Positions 49,717 through 59,258 are shown, counted from the first letter of the stretch. The stretch is DNA of 64,000 bases from DASRDR01 sp035550795 (GCA_035550795.1 DASZOL010000008.1:1-64000); one strand, 5' to 3'. Notes: a model not told the origin generated them from the sequence alone. Translations and numbers: made by a program.

Positions 49717-51684
49717 ATGAAGCTCACCGGAGAGTTCTGCGAGAGCCTCTACAGCACGATGGTGAAGATCCGACGCTTCGACGAGAAGGTCGCCGAGCTC
49801 TTCCAGCAGGGCATCGTCAAGGGCACGGCCCACAGCTACGTCGGGCAGGAGGCGGTGGCGGCGGGCGCCTGCGCGAACCTGCGCGAGGACGACTTCATCG
49901 TGTCGAACCACCGGGGCCATGGCCACACCATCGCCAAGGGGGCCCGGATCGACCGCATGATGGCGGAGCTGATGGGCCGGGAGGACGGGTACTGCCGGGG
50001 CCTGGGCGGCTCGATGCACATCGCGGCGCTCGACCTCAACATCCTCGGGTGCAACGGGATCGTCGCCGCCGGCGTGCCGATCGGCGCGGGGGCCGCACTC
50101 GCCGCGAAGATCCAGGGCACGGACCGGGTCGCGCTCACCTTCTTCGGGGACGGCGGGGCCAACCAGGGCGTGGTCCACGAGACCATGAACCTCGCGGCGG
50201 TGTGGAAGCTCCCGTTCATCTTCCTGTGCGAGAACAACAAGTACGCGCTCTCCACGGACACGAAGCGCACGACCGCCGGCGAGATCGCGAAGCGCGCCGC
50301 CGGGTACGACATGCCGTATGCGCGCGTGGACGGGAACGACGTCCTGGCGGTCTACGAGGCGGTCAAGGACGCGGTCGCCCGCGCCCGCCGGGGCGAGGGT
50401 CCGACCTTCGTCGAGGCGGTGACCTACCGGTGGGGCGGCCACAGCATGCGCGCGAACCTCCCCGACTACCGGACGAAGGAGGAGGAGCGTGAGTGGATCG
50501 AGCGCGACCCCATCGTGCGCTTCGGCCACCACGTCGTGGATCGGAAGGCCCTCACGCCGATGCGGCTCAAGGAGCTCGAGCAGGCGGTCGAGCTGGCGCT
50601 CGACGAGGCCGTTCGGTTCGGAACGGCCAGCGCGGAGCCCACCGTCGAGCTGATGGAGTCGTCGGTGTACGCGCCGCACGCCCCGGGGAGCGAGCCGGCC
50701 TCGCGCGGCACGCGGCAGCTCGCCATGAACGAGGCGCTCAACGAGGCGTTCCACCAGGAGATGGCCCGGGAATCCCGCGTGTTCGTGATGGGCGAGGACG
50801 TCGGGCTGATTGGCGGGATCTTCCAGGTCACCAAGGGGCTCCGGGACCGCTTCGGCGAGGACCGCGTGCGAGACACGCCCATCTCGGAGGCGACGTTCGT
50901 CGGTGCGGGCGTCGGCGCGGCGGTGGCCGGGATGCGCCCGGTGGTGGAGATCCAGATCTGGGACTTCATCGCCATGACGATGGACCAGGTCGTGAACCAG
51001 GCGGCGAAGTTCCGCTACATGCTCGGCGGCACGCCCACCGTGCCGCTCGTCATCCGCGGCCCCCAGGGCGGCGGCATCCGGCTGGCCGCCCAGCACTCCC
51101 AGAGCCTGGAGGCGTGGTTCACGCACGTGCCGGGGCTCGTCGTCATCGCGCCGTCGACGCCCTACGACGCCAAGGGGCTCCTGACCGCCGCGATCCAGGA
51201 CGACAACCCCGTCATCTTCCTCGAGCACAAGGCGCTCTACCCCCTCAAGGGCGAGGTCCCGGAGGAGCCTTACGCCATCCCGATCGGCAAGGCGGACGTC
51301 AAGCGGGCCGGCCGGGACGTCACCGTGATCGCCACCCAGGCCATGGTCAGCCGCGCGCTCCAGGCCGCGGGCGACCTGGAGAAGGAAGGGGTGAGCGTCG
51401 AGGTCATCGACCCCCGCACGCTGGCGCCTCTGGACGAGACCACCATCCTTCAGTCCGTCGGCAAGACGCACCGGCTCGTCATCGCGCACGAGGCGGTCAA
51501 GCGCGGGGGGTTCGGGGCCGAGGTCGCGGCGCTGGTCAGCGAGCAGGCGCTGGACGAGCTCGACGCGCCGATCCTGCGGGTCGCCGCCCGGACGGTGCCG
51601 ATGCCCTACAACGACAACCTCGAGCGCGCGACCATCCCGACCAAGGAGGACCTCGTCGCCGCCATCCGGTCCCTCCTCGCGTGA
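49717..51684 (+). CDS. 2-oxoacid dehydrogenase E1, fused alpha and beta subunits
   Basis: Thiamine-diphosphate enzyme of 655 residues. Residues about 1-325 are the alpha subunit (HSYVGQEAVAAGA, SNHRGHGHTIAKG, ThDP motif FGDGGANQGVVHETMN). Residues about 335-655 are the beta subunit (VFVMGEDVGLIGGIFQVTKG, PISEATFVGAGVGAAVAG, PYNDNLERATIPT). It resembles pyruvate or acetoin dehydrogenase E1, normally two separate chains. No E2 or E3 gene follows. ATG was chosen for its ribosome site; an upstream ATG would add 31 proline-rich residues. Confidence 0.92.
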   Translation: MKLTGEFCESLYSTMVKIRRFDEKVAELFQQGIVKGTAHSYVGQEAVAAGACANLREDDFIVSNHRGHGHTIAKGARIDRMMAELMGREDGYCRGLGGSMHIAALDLNILGCNGIVAAGVPIGAGAALAAKIQGTDRVALTFFGDGGANQGVVHETMNLAAVWKLPFIFLCENNKYALSTDTKRTTAGEIAKRAAGYDMPYARVDGNDVLAVYEAVKDAVARARRGEGPTFVEAVTYRWGGHSMRANLPDYRTKEEEREWIERDPIVRFGHHVVDRKALTPMRLKELEQAVELALDEAVRFGTASAEPTVELMESSVYAPHAPGSEPASRGTRQLAMNEALNEAFHQEMARESRVFVMGEDVGLIGGIFQVTKGLRDRFGEDRVRDTPISEATFVGAGVGAAVAGMRPVVEIQIWDFIAMTMDQVVNQAAKFRYMLGGTPTVPLVIRGPQGGGIRLAAQHSQSLEAWFTHVPGLVVIAPSTPYDAKGLLTAAIQDDNPVIFLEHKALYPLKGEVPEEPYAIPIGKADVKRAGRDVTVIATQAMVSRALQAAGDLEKEGVSVEVIDPRTLAPLDETTILQSVGKTHRLVIAHEAVKRGGFGAEVAALVSEQALDELDAPILRVAARTVPMPYNDNLERATIPTKEDLVAAIRSLLA

Positions 51685-51726
51685 GGCCGGCGCCGGCCGT
51701 CACGACGGACCACCGAAGGCACCGTC

Positions 51727-52056
51727 GTGAAGATTGAGGAGATCCCCTTCCACACGACCGACTGGAGCGCGGTCGAGCCGACCCGGCACGCGGGGGAGGC
51801 GGGCGCGGCCACCTGGCGAACCCGCGAGGTCGGCAGGATCCGGGTGCGGATGGTGGAGTACTCTCCGGGCTACCGGGCAGATCACTGGTGCCGGAAGGGC
51901 CACGTGCTGCTCGTGCTGGACGGTGAGCTCGAGACCGAGCTCGAGGACGGGCGGCGTTTCGTGCTCCGGCCGGGAACGAGCTACCAGGTCGCCGACGGCC
52001 ACGAGGCACACCGCTCGTCCACCCGGACGGGCGCGCGCCTGTTCATCGTCGACTGA
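51727..52056 (+). CDS. DHCW-motif cupin fold protein
   Basis: Single-domain cupin of 109 residues, with YRADHWCRKGHVLLVLDGEL forming the DHWC-KGH motif of this family, followed by the second cupin half YQVADGHEAHRS. Histidines could bind a metal, but the function is unknown. GTG start 43 bases after the E1 gene; probably co-transcribed. Confidence 0.82.
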   Translation: MKIEEIPFHTTDWSAVEPTRHAGEAGAATWRTREVGRIRVRMVEYSPGYRADHWCRKGHVLLVLDGELETELEDGRRFVLRPGTSYQVADGHEAHRSSTRTGARLFIVD

Positions 52057-52077
52057 GCATCCCCCGCGGAGAAGGCG

Positions 52078-52588
52078 ATGGGCGTGCCGTTCTGGGCCCG
52101 GGTTCTCGCCCGCTGGACCAGGCTGACCAACGTCGCCACCCGCGCACACGACATTCCGCGGGACGAGATCCTGCTCGGCTTTCTGCCGGCGCAGCACCGC
52201 GCGGACTACACGGAGCTCACGTACGGTGGATCGCGGACTTACCTGCCGGGGGAGAGATCTTCGAAGGGGGGCTCGCGAGCTGGGAACACACGATGCTCGC
52301 TCACGCCGCCGTCCCGCGAAGGGGGGAGCGACTTCCGCCCCCCCTTCGACGTCGTCTACATCGGGTGGGGCGGGTTCACGCACCTGATCGAGCGCCAGGA
52401 GCAGCTTCGCCTTCTCCGCTCCCTCCGGAGGCTTGCGCCGGGCGCCCCCCGTTCTCTTGTCCTTCTGGACCCGGCGGCCGGAGATGCGTGAGCCGGCCAA
52501 GGCGCAGAAGTTTCAGGCGTTGACGAGACGAGCGCTGCGCCGGCTGGGCGCGAAGACTCCGCCGGCGGGTCTCGTGGCCTGCGCGTGA
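52078..52588 (+). pseudogene. degraded SAM-dependent methyltransferase
   Basis: Fragments of one methyltransferase lie in three successive frames. They start with MGVPFWARVLARWTRLTNVA, pass after a G5 run (52248-52252) into the frame of GGEIFEGGLASWEHTMLAHA, return to the first frame for PFDVVYIGWGGFTHLIERQE, and after a C6 run (52445-52450) end with LLSFWTRRPEMREPAKAQ and a TGA. The SAM-binding core between VPRRGERL and PFDVVY is missing. Homopolymer errors could explain the two slips but not the lost core, so this looks like a true relic. Confidence 0.7.
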
Positions 52589-52728
52589 CGCCGGAGAGGC
52601 TTGACGGATCCCCTCCGTAGTCCGCCGACGCGATCCTCTCAGGGTCCTGCCGCCCGCTCGGATCCGACACGGCCCCGGCACCGCGCGCCGGGTCAGACCG
52701 GTGGTGATGGGGAGCCCGGGACGCGCCC

Positions 52729-55140
52729 TCAGCGGCGCAGCGCCGCCCGATCCGCTTCTCGCGCGGCCTCGCCGACGTCGGTGGACGGCGGCACCGACAC
52801 GTCGATCGTCGCCCGGAGCGCCCCCAGCCCCTGGACGCCCTGGAGCTCCTCCAGGGCGAGGTCCTCGATCTCCCCGGTCACGTACCCCCGGGCGCCCAGG
52901 TAATCCAGGTACGTCCGGTACTCGGCCGCCTCGGCGGGGTGGGAGTACACGATCGCCAGCTTCCGCGGCTGCGTGATCCGCTCCCGCGTCCCCTGCACCA
53001 CCGCCTTGTCGATCCGCTTCTTGATGACCTCGTAGCGGACGTTGTAGGCGCCGTCGACGTCGAAGCGCCGCTCCTCGAAGCGGAACCGGATGGACAGCGG
53101 CGCGTGGTGGGCGAGCACCAGGTGGGTCGTGGCGAGCGGCACGCTCAGGCGAGGCAGGACGGCCTCGGTCCGGCGCGCGATCCCGCACGTGACGATGAGC
53201 TGCCACAGGCGGAGATTCCGGAGGTACAGCTCGTCGAACCGCCCGTCCTCGACCAGGCTCCGGCCGACGTAGATCGTGTGGTCCACGCCGTCGGTCCGCT
53301 GCCGCTCGAAGTAGTGCGGGAACATCGACTGGGCCAGCTCCTCCTCGGCGGCGAGGTACGAGGACGCCGTGTCGATCACCAGCGTCATGCTCTCCTCGTA
53401 GTCCCGCCGCTGGCGGTGGACGGTGCCGAGGCCGGGATCGAGCGCCGCCCGGTACGTCTCCACGCTTTCCCGCACCTCCGGCCCGAAGCCGGCGAGCTGG
53501 TCGAACAGGGGCTCGACGTGCTGCCGGAGGAACGCGAGCAACGTCACCTCGTCGCCCGAGGAGAGCACCTGCTCGACCTGCCGGGCGTGCCGCTCGATCC
53601 GGTAGGCGGTCTCGTCGAGGATGGGCAAGAGCGGACGCGCCGCCCTGGCCGCCTCGACGACCGCGAGGGCCAGGCGCAGGTGGACGCCCAGGTCGGCCTG
53701 GGACGCGAGGTTGCGCTCGACCGACGAGCCGCGGATGTCCGTCTGAGCGTAGAGCGGGTGCACGTCCCGGAAGACGATCGGCTCGAGCTCCATCGCCTCG
53801 CCGTCGTGCTCCTCGATGCTGTCGAGGACGGCGCGCCGGAAGCGCCACTCGACCGAGGGATGGATCGCAGTGCACTTCTCCTTGATCACCGCCTGGACGC
53901 GGGCCTCCAGCTCGTCGAGGCTCCGCCGGACCGCCATCGAGAACAGGGGGAGCACCTCGCGGAGTTTGATCATGCTCACGGCACCGAGGTCGCCCGGATT
54001 CGGCGAGCTCAGCTCGAGCGTGCCGATCGGTCGGTCCTGATAGTGCAGCGGGGCCACCAGGAGGTTGCGGACCCCCAGGGCCAGGAGCGCGTCCTCGAAC
54101 TGGGTCCGCCGCGGCTCGACGGCTAGGTCGTCGACGACGAGGGGCGTCCCCTGGGACACGGCGCGCTCGTACACCGAGCCCACGAAGTCGCTCATCTTGC
54201 GGTGCTCGGTGTCGGCGAAGATGCAGCCGTGCTCGATCTCGCACGTGTAGTTCAGGATGAAGACGCGCCCGTCCTGGAACGCGGCCAGGCCGAGGCGCAG
54301 GTCGGGCCGCCGGAGGAGCGTCCGGAGCTTGCCCTGGAGCTCCTGGAACCGCTCGGTCGAGACGATGGACTCCTTGTCGATCAGGTCCCGCTCGATGGCG
54401 GACAGCACCTCCTGATCCGTCACGTCCGTCGCGCGCACCACGACGAAGCCGGAGAACTCGAACCCGTCCGGCTGGAACAGCTCCCCGAGGAGCTTCGGGG
54501 CCGCGCCCCCCCGGAGCAGCTGCTCCCGGACCGCCTGGTCGAGAGGCGGAAGGGGGCGGAGCGTCCGCACGTCGAGGAACCGCGTGTCGAACTGCACCCT
54601 GAAGTGCCGATCGAGACCGGAGTTCTCGTCGCGCGCCGCCAGGATGAGCGGGTAGTCCACGTCGAGCGTCATGCCGTAGTGGACCCGGAGGATGGCGTCG
54701 TAGGCGTAGAGGAGCCGCCCCTGGGCCGCGCGCTCGGCGCTCAGGTTCAGCCAGCCCTGGAGGACGCCGTTCGCGTCGAGCAGGAGTCGCCGGAAGCTCG
54801 GCGTCGCGTGGACGGCGCGCAGCTGGAAGGGCACCGTGGCGGCCGCGTAGTCCTGCGCCCACGAGGCGGCCGGGAAGACGCGCGACATCAGCACGTCGAC
54901 CAGCTCACGGTGACGCTCCAGCGTCGACGGGTCGTCGATCGGCGCGCGGAGCTCGGGCGCCCGGTCGAGTCCGCGACAGACGGCCCGGGCGACGTCCCCC
55001 GCGATGCCGGGCTCGGCGGCGGCAGCCTCCCACGCGGCGACCAGGGGGGCCAGGCTCAGCTCGCGCCGGAACGGGAACGCGGTCGTCGGGAGCTCGAGAC
55101 GAAAGCGCGTCTGGGAAGCGAACGAGGTCTGCTGCTCCAT
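52729..55140 (-). CDS. large uncharacterised GAF-domain protein (803 residues)
   Basis: Cytoplasmic protein of 803 residues without signal or membrane helices. A GAF-like domain lies near residues 300-420 (SVYERAVSQGTPLVVDDLAV, RNLLVAPLHYQDRPIGTLEL). Next comes a conserved block IHPSVEWRFRRAVLDSIEEH and DVHPLYAQTDIRGSSVERNL, then a long helical C-terminal half. I associate this block with an undescribed family of about 800-residue GAF proteins known mainly from Bacteroidetes. No kinase, cyclase or DNA-binding domain is visible. Monocistronic. Confidence 0.75.
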   Translation of the reverse strand: MEQQTSFASQTRFRLELPTTAFPFRRELSLAPLVAAWEAAAAEPGIAGDVARAVCRGLDRAPELRAPIDDPSTLERHRELVDVLMSRVFPAASWAQDYAAATVPFQLRAVHATPSFRRLLLDANGVLQGWLNLSAERAAQGRLLYAYDAILRVHYGMTLDVDYPLILAARDENSGLDRHFRVQFDTRFLDVRTLRPLPPLDQAVREQLLRGGAAPKLLGELFQPDGFEFSGFVVVRATDVTDQEVLSAIERDLIDKESIVSTERFQELQGKLRTLLRRPDLRLGLAAFQDGRVFILNYTCEIEHGCIFADTEHRKMSDFVGSVYERAVSQGTPLVVDDLAVEPRRTQFEDALLALGVRNLLVAPLHYQDRPIGTLELSSPNPGDLGAVSMIKLREVLPLFSMAVRRSLDELEARVQAVIKEKCTAIHPSVEWRFRRAVLDSIEEHDGEAMELEPIVFRDVHPLYAQTDIRGSSVERNLASQADLGVHLRLALAVVEAARAARPLLPILDETAYRIERHARQVEQVLSSGDEVTLLAFLRQHVEPLFDQLAGFGPEVRESVETYRAALDPGLGTVHRQRRDYEESMTLVIDTASSYLAAEEELAQSMFPHYFERQRTDGVDHTIYVGRSLVEDGRFDELYLRNLRLWQLIVTCGIARRTEAVLPRLSVPLATTHLVLAHHAPLSIRFRFEERRFDVDGAYNVRYEVIKKRIDKAVVQGTRERITQPRKLAIVYSHPAEAAEYRTYLDYLGARGYVTGEIEDLALEELQGVQGLGALRATIDVSVPPSTDVGEAAREADRAALRR

Positions 55141-55286
55141 GCCGCCTCCGCGACGCCACCCGCGAGGGGGCCGCCGCAGTGATCTAGAGGACCCCGCGAC
55201 GACGCGGCGTCCCCGACGCCTCCCAGCCTACCACGGCGCGCAACGAGGCCTGCCCGCGCGGCGGGCCCGCGTCAGCCGGCGGCGCG

Positions 55287-56411
55287 TCACGCGAGACGCA
55301 CGCGGCGCGGGAGCCCGGCAAGGGCCGCACGCGCCTCGCGGACGATCGTCTCGACCACCTCGCCCGCGCCGGGCAGGTCGCGGACGAGGCCGACCCCTTG
55401 CCCCGAGAGCATCGGGAAATACTCGCCATCGGCGCGGCGCCGGGCCTCCTCGATGACGTCCTGGGCCGCCCGCGTCTGGAGGAGCGGGGGCAGGACCGGC
55501 GCGCCCGACGCCTGGTACTCGGCGGTGTAGGTGTTGCGGAAGGTGCGGAGCCAGAGTCCCGAGAACGCGTCGGTGACCGTGGTGTCCTCCCCGTCCCGCT
55601 CGAGAAGTGACTTCTTCCAGAACTCCGGCGCCATGGACTCCCGCGTCGCGACGAATCGAGTCCCGAGCAGGACGCCGACCGCTCCCAGGGCCAGCGCCGC
55701 GACCAGCCCCCGCCCGTCGGCAATTCCACCCGCCGCCACGACGGGGAGGGCGACCGCGTCGACGATCTGCGGAACGAGCGCCATCACGCCGACGCTGGCT
55801 GCCTCGGGCGACGCCCGCTTGACCCACGTCGAGCGGTGGCCCCCCGCCTCGCTGCCCTGGGCGACGACCACGTCGACCCCCGACGCCGCGACCGCGCGCG
55901 CGTCCTCCACCGTCGCCGCCATGGCGACCACCTTGATCCCCTCCGCCCGGCAGCGGCGCACGAGGTCGGGACCGGGGTCGCCGAGCCCGACGCTGAAGAC
56001 CGCGGGACGCTCCTCCAGGACGACCTCGATCTGCGCCTCGATGATGTCAGGGACGGCGCCGGGACGCGCGGAGCGCGCGGGCAGCCCGAGCTGGGCGCGG
56101 AACCGGTCCAGCACGACATGGACGGCGGCGAGCTGATCGCCAGGGATGGTCGCCGGATCGACCGGCGGCCGCAGCTCGGTGTGAAGCCACAGATTGACGC
56201 CGAACGGTCGGTCGGTCAGCGCGCGCACTTCGCGGATCCGGCCTCGCAGCTCCTCGGGAGCCACGTTCAGGCCGGCGAGGACGCCCAGCCCGCCGGCGCG
56301 CGACACCTCGGCGACGAGGTCAGGTCCGGCGACGTTCCCCATGCCCGACTGGATGACGGGATACTCGATCCCCACGAGATCGCACAGAGCCGTCCGGAAA
56401 ACGTCCCGCAT
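55287..56411 (-). CDS. nitronate monooxygenase (2-nitropropane dioxygenase family)
   Basis: FMN-dependent TIM-barrel enzyme of 374 residues. It has YPVIQSGMGNVAGPDLVAEV at the start, the flavin phosphate and substrate segment VVAQGSEAGGHRS, and PVVAAGGIADGRGLVAALAL followed by LGTRFVATRES. Family members oxidise nitronates such as propionate-3-nitronate or act as enoyl reductases. No partner gene is adjacent. Confidence 0.9.
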   Translation of the reverse strand: MRDVFRTALCDLVGIEYPVIQSGMGNVAGPDLVAEVSRAGGLGVLAGLNVAPEELRGRIREVRALTDRPFGVNLWLHTELRPPVDPATIPGDQLAAVHVVLDRFRAQLGLPARSARPGAVPDIIEAQIEVVLEERPAVFSVGLGDPGPDLVRRCRAEGIKVVAMAATVEDARAVAASGVDVVVAQGSEAGGHRSTWVKRASPEAASVGVMALVPQIVDAVALPVVAAGGIADGRGLVAALALGAVGVLLGTRFVATRESMAPEFWKKSLLERDGEDTTVTDAFSGLWLRTFRNTYTAEYQASGAPVLPPLLQTRAAQDVIEEARRRADGEYFPMLSGQGVGLVRDLPGAGEVVETIVREARAALAGLPRRVRLA

Positions 56412-56587
56412 ACGAGGTCTCCTCTCAGGCGCTCGCGTCAGGCGCTTGCCGACGCGGCTCCTGCCGTGCCGCGGTAGAGCGCGCCGGCTCCGGGTGCCGT
56501 CGCCGGCAGCCCGTGGCGAGGGCGAGTCCCGCGTCCCGACGGAGGCGATCAGGACGTCGAAGGGCGCGCGCCCGGCGGCGGCAGGGC

Positions 56588-58093
56588 CTACCAGACAAGG
56601 ATCACGTAGCCCGGGCCACCAGGAACTCCAGGGCGTCCGGCGTCACCGCCCGCCCCGCCGGTGCTCACCCGGGCCGGCAGGTCCACGCTCCCGCGCGCCG
56701 GCACACCATGCGCGCCCCCGCGGCCAGGCGAAAGGCATGTCGTGGGCGACAGCGGGGCGGGCCGGCAGACCTCGCCCGGGGCACCCTGGCCGCCCTCACG
56801 CCCGAGTCCCAGCAGGGCGTCGGCACGGCCCCCGCTGCCGCCACCGCCCGGTGTGCCATCCGGCCGCCCCGGACGCCCACCTTGCCCCGGGCGCACCGAG
56901 AAGAGCACCGTGCCCGTGATGGCGTCTCGGAGCTGGGTGTCTCGCCCGTCTCCGCCTCCGCTCGGATCGGGCTGACCCCCGTCGCCCACCACGAGGTCGT
57001 ACGTGGTCCCGGGCACGACTGCGACGACCGTGCGCTGGTAGGCGCCGGCCCCACCCCCGCCCCCACCGCCCTGGCTGCCCGGTGACCCGGGACCCCCAGC
57101 GCCGCCCGCGCCCCACGCCTCCACGAGCACGCGCGTCACCCCAGGGGGCGCCGTCCATGTCCCGGACGTTCGGTACTCACGCAGGCCGCCCGGCGTGCCC
57201 TCGGGCAGCGCAGGTCCCACCGCGGCCATCTGCGCCGGCGTGGATGCCGATGTCCCGGAGGGACCGCTTGGCCCTCGTGGACCGGTCGGGCCCGATGGAC
57301 CCACTCCGCCCGGAGGTCCAGCGGGGCCGACCGGTCCGGCAGGACCTGTCCGCCCAACCGGGCCAACCGCCCCCGCCGACCCCGGCGGCCCGGGAGGCCC
57401 GGCCGGACCCGCCGGCCCACGCTCACCCGCCGCACCGGGCGGTCCCGCCGGGCCCGGTGGACCCGCCGCCCCCGTGCTCCTGAGCGTGATCTCGAGCTGG
57501 GGCTCGTGGCTCGTCGTCGCATTCTCCTTGCTGTCGAACTCCACCGACACGCCGGCCGCGTTCGGCGCCAGCAACAGGCCGTTGTTCTCGAGAGTCCGAT
57601 CGAGCCACTCCTGCACGAGCTCGGTCACGTCGACGATCACAAACCGGTTCCGATCCTGCGTCGAGACCGGGATACCGATCAGCTCGTCCCGACCGCGCCC
57701 CGGGGCGTTGGATTCCGTGAGCGCGTCCTCGTTCCAGCCGCCGCGGACCGAGTGCACATCGAACATCCCGGCACGGGTCACCTTCGCAACCCAGAGCCGG
57801 AGAACCGCGCGCGCGACGTCCGGGCCACGGGTGCCGGAGGGAAGCGTGGTCAGGTCGAACCGCACGTAGGCGCGGGCGGCGGTCGGTCCGGGCCCCTGCA
57901 CCAGGAGCGTCTGGGCAGAGCCGAAGTTGACGGTCCGCCCGGACGCGGACACGTGGGCGTCGTCGCTCAGACGGGCCAGGACGGCAGCCGCCGGCGCGGG
58001 CAGGCCGAGCACGACGGCCGCGATCGCGAGCGGCACGCTCCAGGCGCGCAGGGTGCTGCAGACAGTCGTTCGCAACGGGTCCTCCTTGGCCAC
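56588..58093 (-). CDS. secreted collagen-like protein with DNRLRE-type and glycine-rich domains
   Basis: Extracellular protein of 501 residues. A signal peptide spans about residues 15-38 (SVPLAIAAVVLGLPAPAAAV). Residues about 40-205 form a DNRLRE-type beta domain (AYVRFDLTTLPSGTRGPDVA, VTELVQEWLDRTLENNGLLL). Residues 208-282 are 25 uninterrupted Gly-X-Y triplets. The C-terminal 200 residues are glycine-rich, opening TWTAPPGVTRVLVEAWGAGG, as in surface or phage-tail glycine-rich domains. The collagen region should trimerise, giving a stalk between two globular ends. GTG start. Confidence 0.88.
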   Translation of the reverse strand: MAKEDPLRTTVCSTLRAWSVPLAIAAVVLGLPAPAAAVLARLSDDAHVSASGRTVNFGSAQTLLVQGPGPTAARAYVRFDLTTLPSGTRGPDVARAVLRLWVAKVTRAGMFDVHSVRGGWNEDALTESNAPGRGRDELIGIPVSTQDRNRFVIVDVTELVQEWLDRTLENNGLLLAPNAAGVSVEFDSKENATTSHEPQLEITLRSTGAAGPPGPAGPPGAAGERGPAGPAGPPGPPGSAGAVGPVGRTGPAGPVGPAGPPGGVGPSGPTGPRGPSGPSGTSASTPAQMAAVGPALPEGTPGGLREYRTSGTWTAPPGVTRVLVEAWGAGGAGGPGSPGSQGGGGGGGAGAYQRTVVAVVPGTTYDLVVGDGGQPDPSGGGDGRDTQLRDAITGTVLFSVRPGQGGRPGRPDGTPGGGGSGGRADALLGLGREGGQGAPGEVCRPAPLSPTTCLSPGRGGAHGVPARGSVDLPARVSTGGAGGDAGRPGVPGGPGYVILVW

Positions 58094-58208
58094 GCTTCCT
58101 GTCCCGGAACGGCTCCGCCGGCGGTGAGGCTTACGGGGCAGGATATGGCACGGCCCCGATCAGGGCAACCGCGTGTCCCGCGCGCGCCCCCGCTCGGGTC
58201 GGGCCGCG

Positions 58209-58217
58209 TGCTACGCT
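58209..58217 (+). promoter_or_regulatory. extended -10 promoter of the SDR gene
   Basis: TGC-TACGCT, 51 bases before the ATG, which follows GAGGGAGG. Confidence 0.45.
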
Positions 58218-58268
58218 GCCTGGGGACGGCGGACGCGAACGCCCCCCTCACCGCCGAGGGAGGTCTCC

Positions 58269-59030
58269 ATGAAACTTCGAGACAAGGTGACACTCGTGAC
58301 GGGCGCAGGGTCCGGCATCGGCCGGGCCGCGGCCCTGCTCTTCGCCCAGGAAGGCGCGCGGGTCGCCGCCGTGGATCTCGATGAGGAGGCGGCGAAGGTG
58401 ACCGCCGAGGCCATCGAGCGCGCCGGCGGCCAGGCGCTCGCGATACGGGCGGACGTGAGCCGAGGGGCCGACAACGAGGCGGCGGTGGCCGCGACCGAAA
58501 CGCGCTGGGGGCGGCTCGACGTCTTCTACGCGAACGCGGGTGTCCCGCAAGCTCCGACCCCGATCGAGGAGGTCGACGAGGCCACGTTCGATCGCATCAT
58601 GGCCGTCAACGTCCGGGGCGTCTTCCTCGGCGCCAAGTACGCAGCGCCGATGATGAAGCGGCAGCGGTCCGGAGTCTTCCTGGTCACGGCCTCGACGTCC
58701 GCCATCCGGCCGCGCCCCGGGGTGCAGTCCTACTCGGCCTCCAAGGGGGCGGTCGTCACCCTGGCAAAGAGCCTCGCCCTCGAGCTCGCGCCCTTCGGCG
58801 TCCGGGTCGTGGCCATCGCGCCCGTGGCCACCGAGACGCCAATGCTTCCACGATTCTCCGGCAAGGAGCAGGTGGACGACGCGCTGCTCCGGAAGTACCT
58901 GCCGACCATCCCGCTGGGGCGCCTCAACCTGCCCGATGACGTCGCCCGCACCGCGCTGTTCCTGGCGTCCGACGATGCCGCGATGATCACCGGCGCCTGC
59001 GTGGAGGTCGATGGGGGCCGTTGTATCTGA
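58269..59030 (+). CDS. SDR family oxidoreductase
   Basis: Classical short-chain dehydrogenase of 253 residues. It has TGAGSGIG, YANAGVPQ (YANAG in place of NNAG), the catalytic serine in VTASTSAIRP, YSASKGAV and the terminal EVDGGRCI. The aspartate in AAVDLDEEAA favours NAD(H). Substrate unknown. Monocistronic, divergent from the collagen-like gene. Confidence 0.9.
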   Translation: MKLRDKVTLVTGAGSGIGRAAALLFAQEGARVAAVDLDEEAAKVTAEAIERAGGQALAIRADVSRGADNEAAVAATETRWGRLDVFYANAGVPQAPTPIEEVDEATFDRIMAVNVRGVFLGAKYAAPMMKRQRSGVFLVTASTSAIRPRPGVQSYSASKGAVVTLAKSLALELAPFGVRVVAIAPVATETPMLPRFSGKEQVDDALLRKYLPTIPLGRLNLPDDVARTALFLASDDAAMITGACVEVDGGRCI

Positions 59031-59221
59031 CGCGCGCCTGGACTAGCGGACCGGCGGGGCCGAACGGCTCGGACCCGGGCCCCGGCGACACAAGAGGACC
59101 GCCGATCCTTCCTTCGGGCTGCCGTTCCGGGAAGGTTCGTCCGGTCGCGACACACCTGCCACCCGCACCTCCCCATGCCGTGACGAAACATGCATACTCT
59201 CGTTAAATCAACAGCTTGTCG

Positions 59222-59229
59222 TGTATGAT
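59222..59229 (+). promoter_or_regulatory. -10 box of the sensor kinase gene in an AT-richer stretch
   Basis: TG-TATGAT follows about 40 bases (59185-59225) that are clearly richer in A and T than the rest of the window. The box lies inside the longest possible reading frame of the kinase, so the first GTG is not its start. Confidence 0.45.
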
Positions 59230-59258
59230 CTGAGCCGGACCTCGAAAGATGGCGAGCC

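Noticed and set aside
57276..57470. Repetitive GGNCCN pattern looking like a DNA tandem repeat or CRISPR-like array.
   Set aside because: It is simply the coding sequence of the Gly-X-Y triplets.
59100..59150. Hairpin CCTTCC/GGAAGG as terminator after the SDR gene.
   Set aside because: No T-tract follows and the stem is short; termination cannot be claimed.
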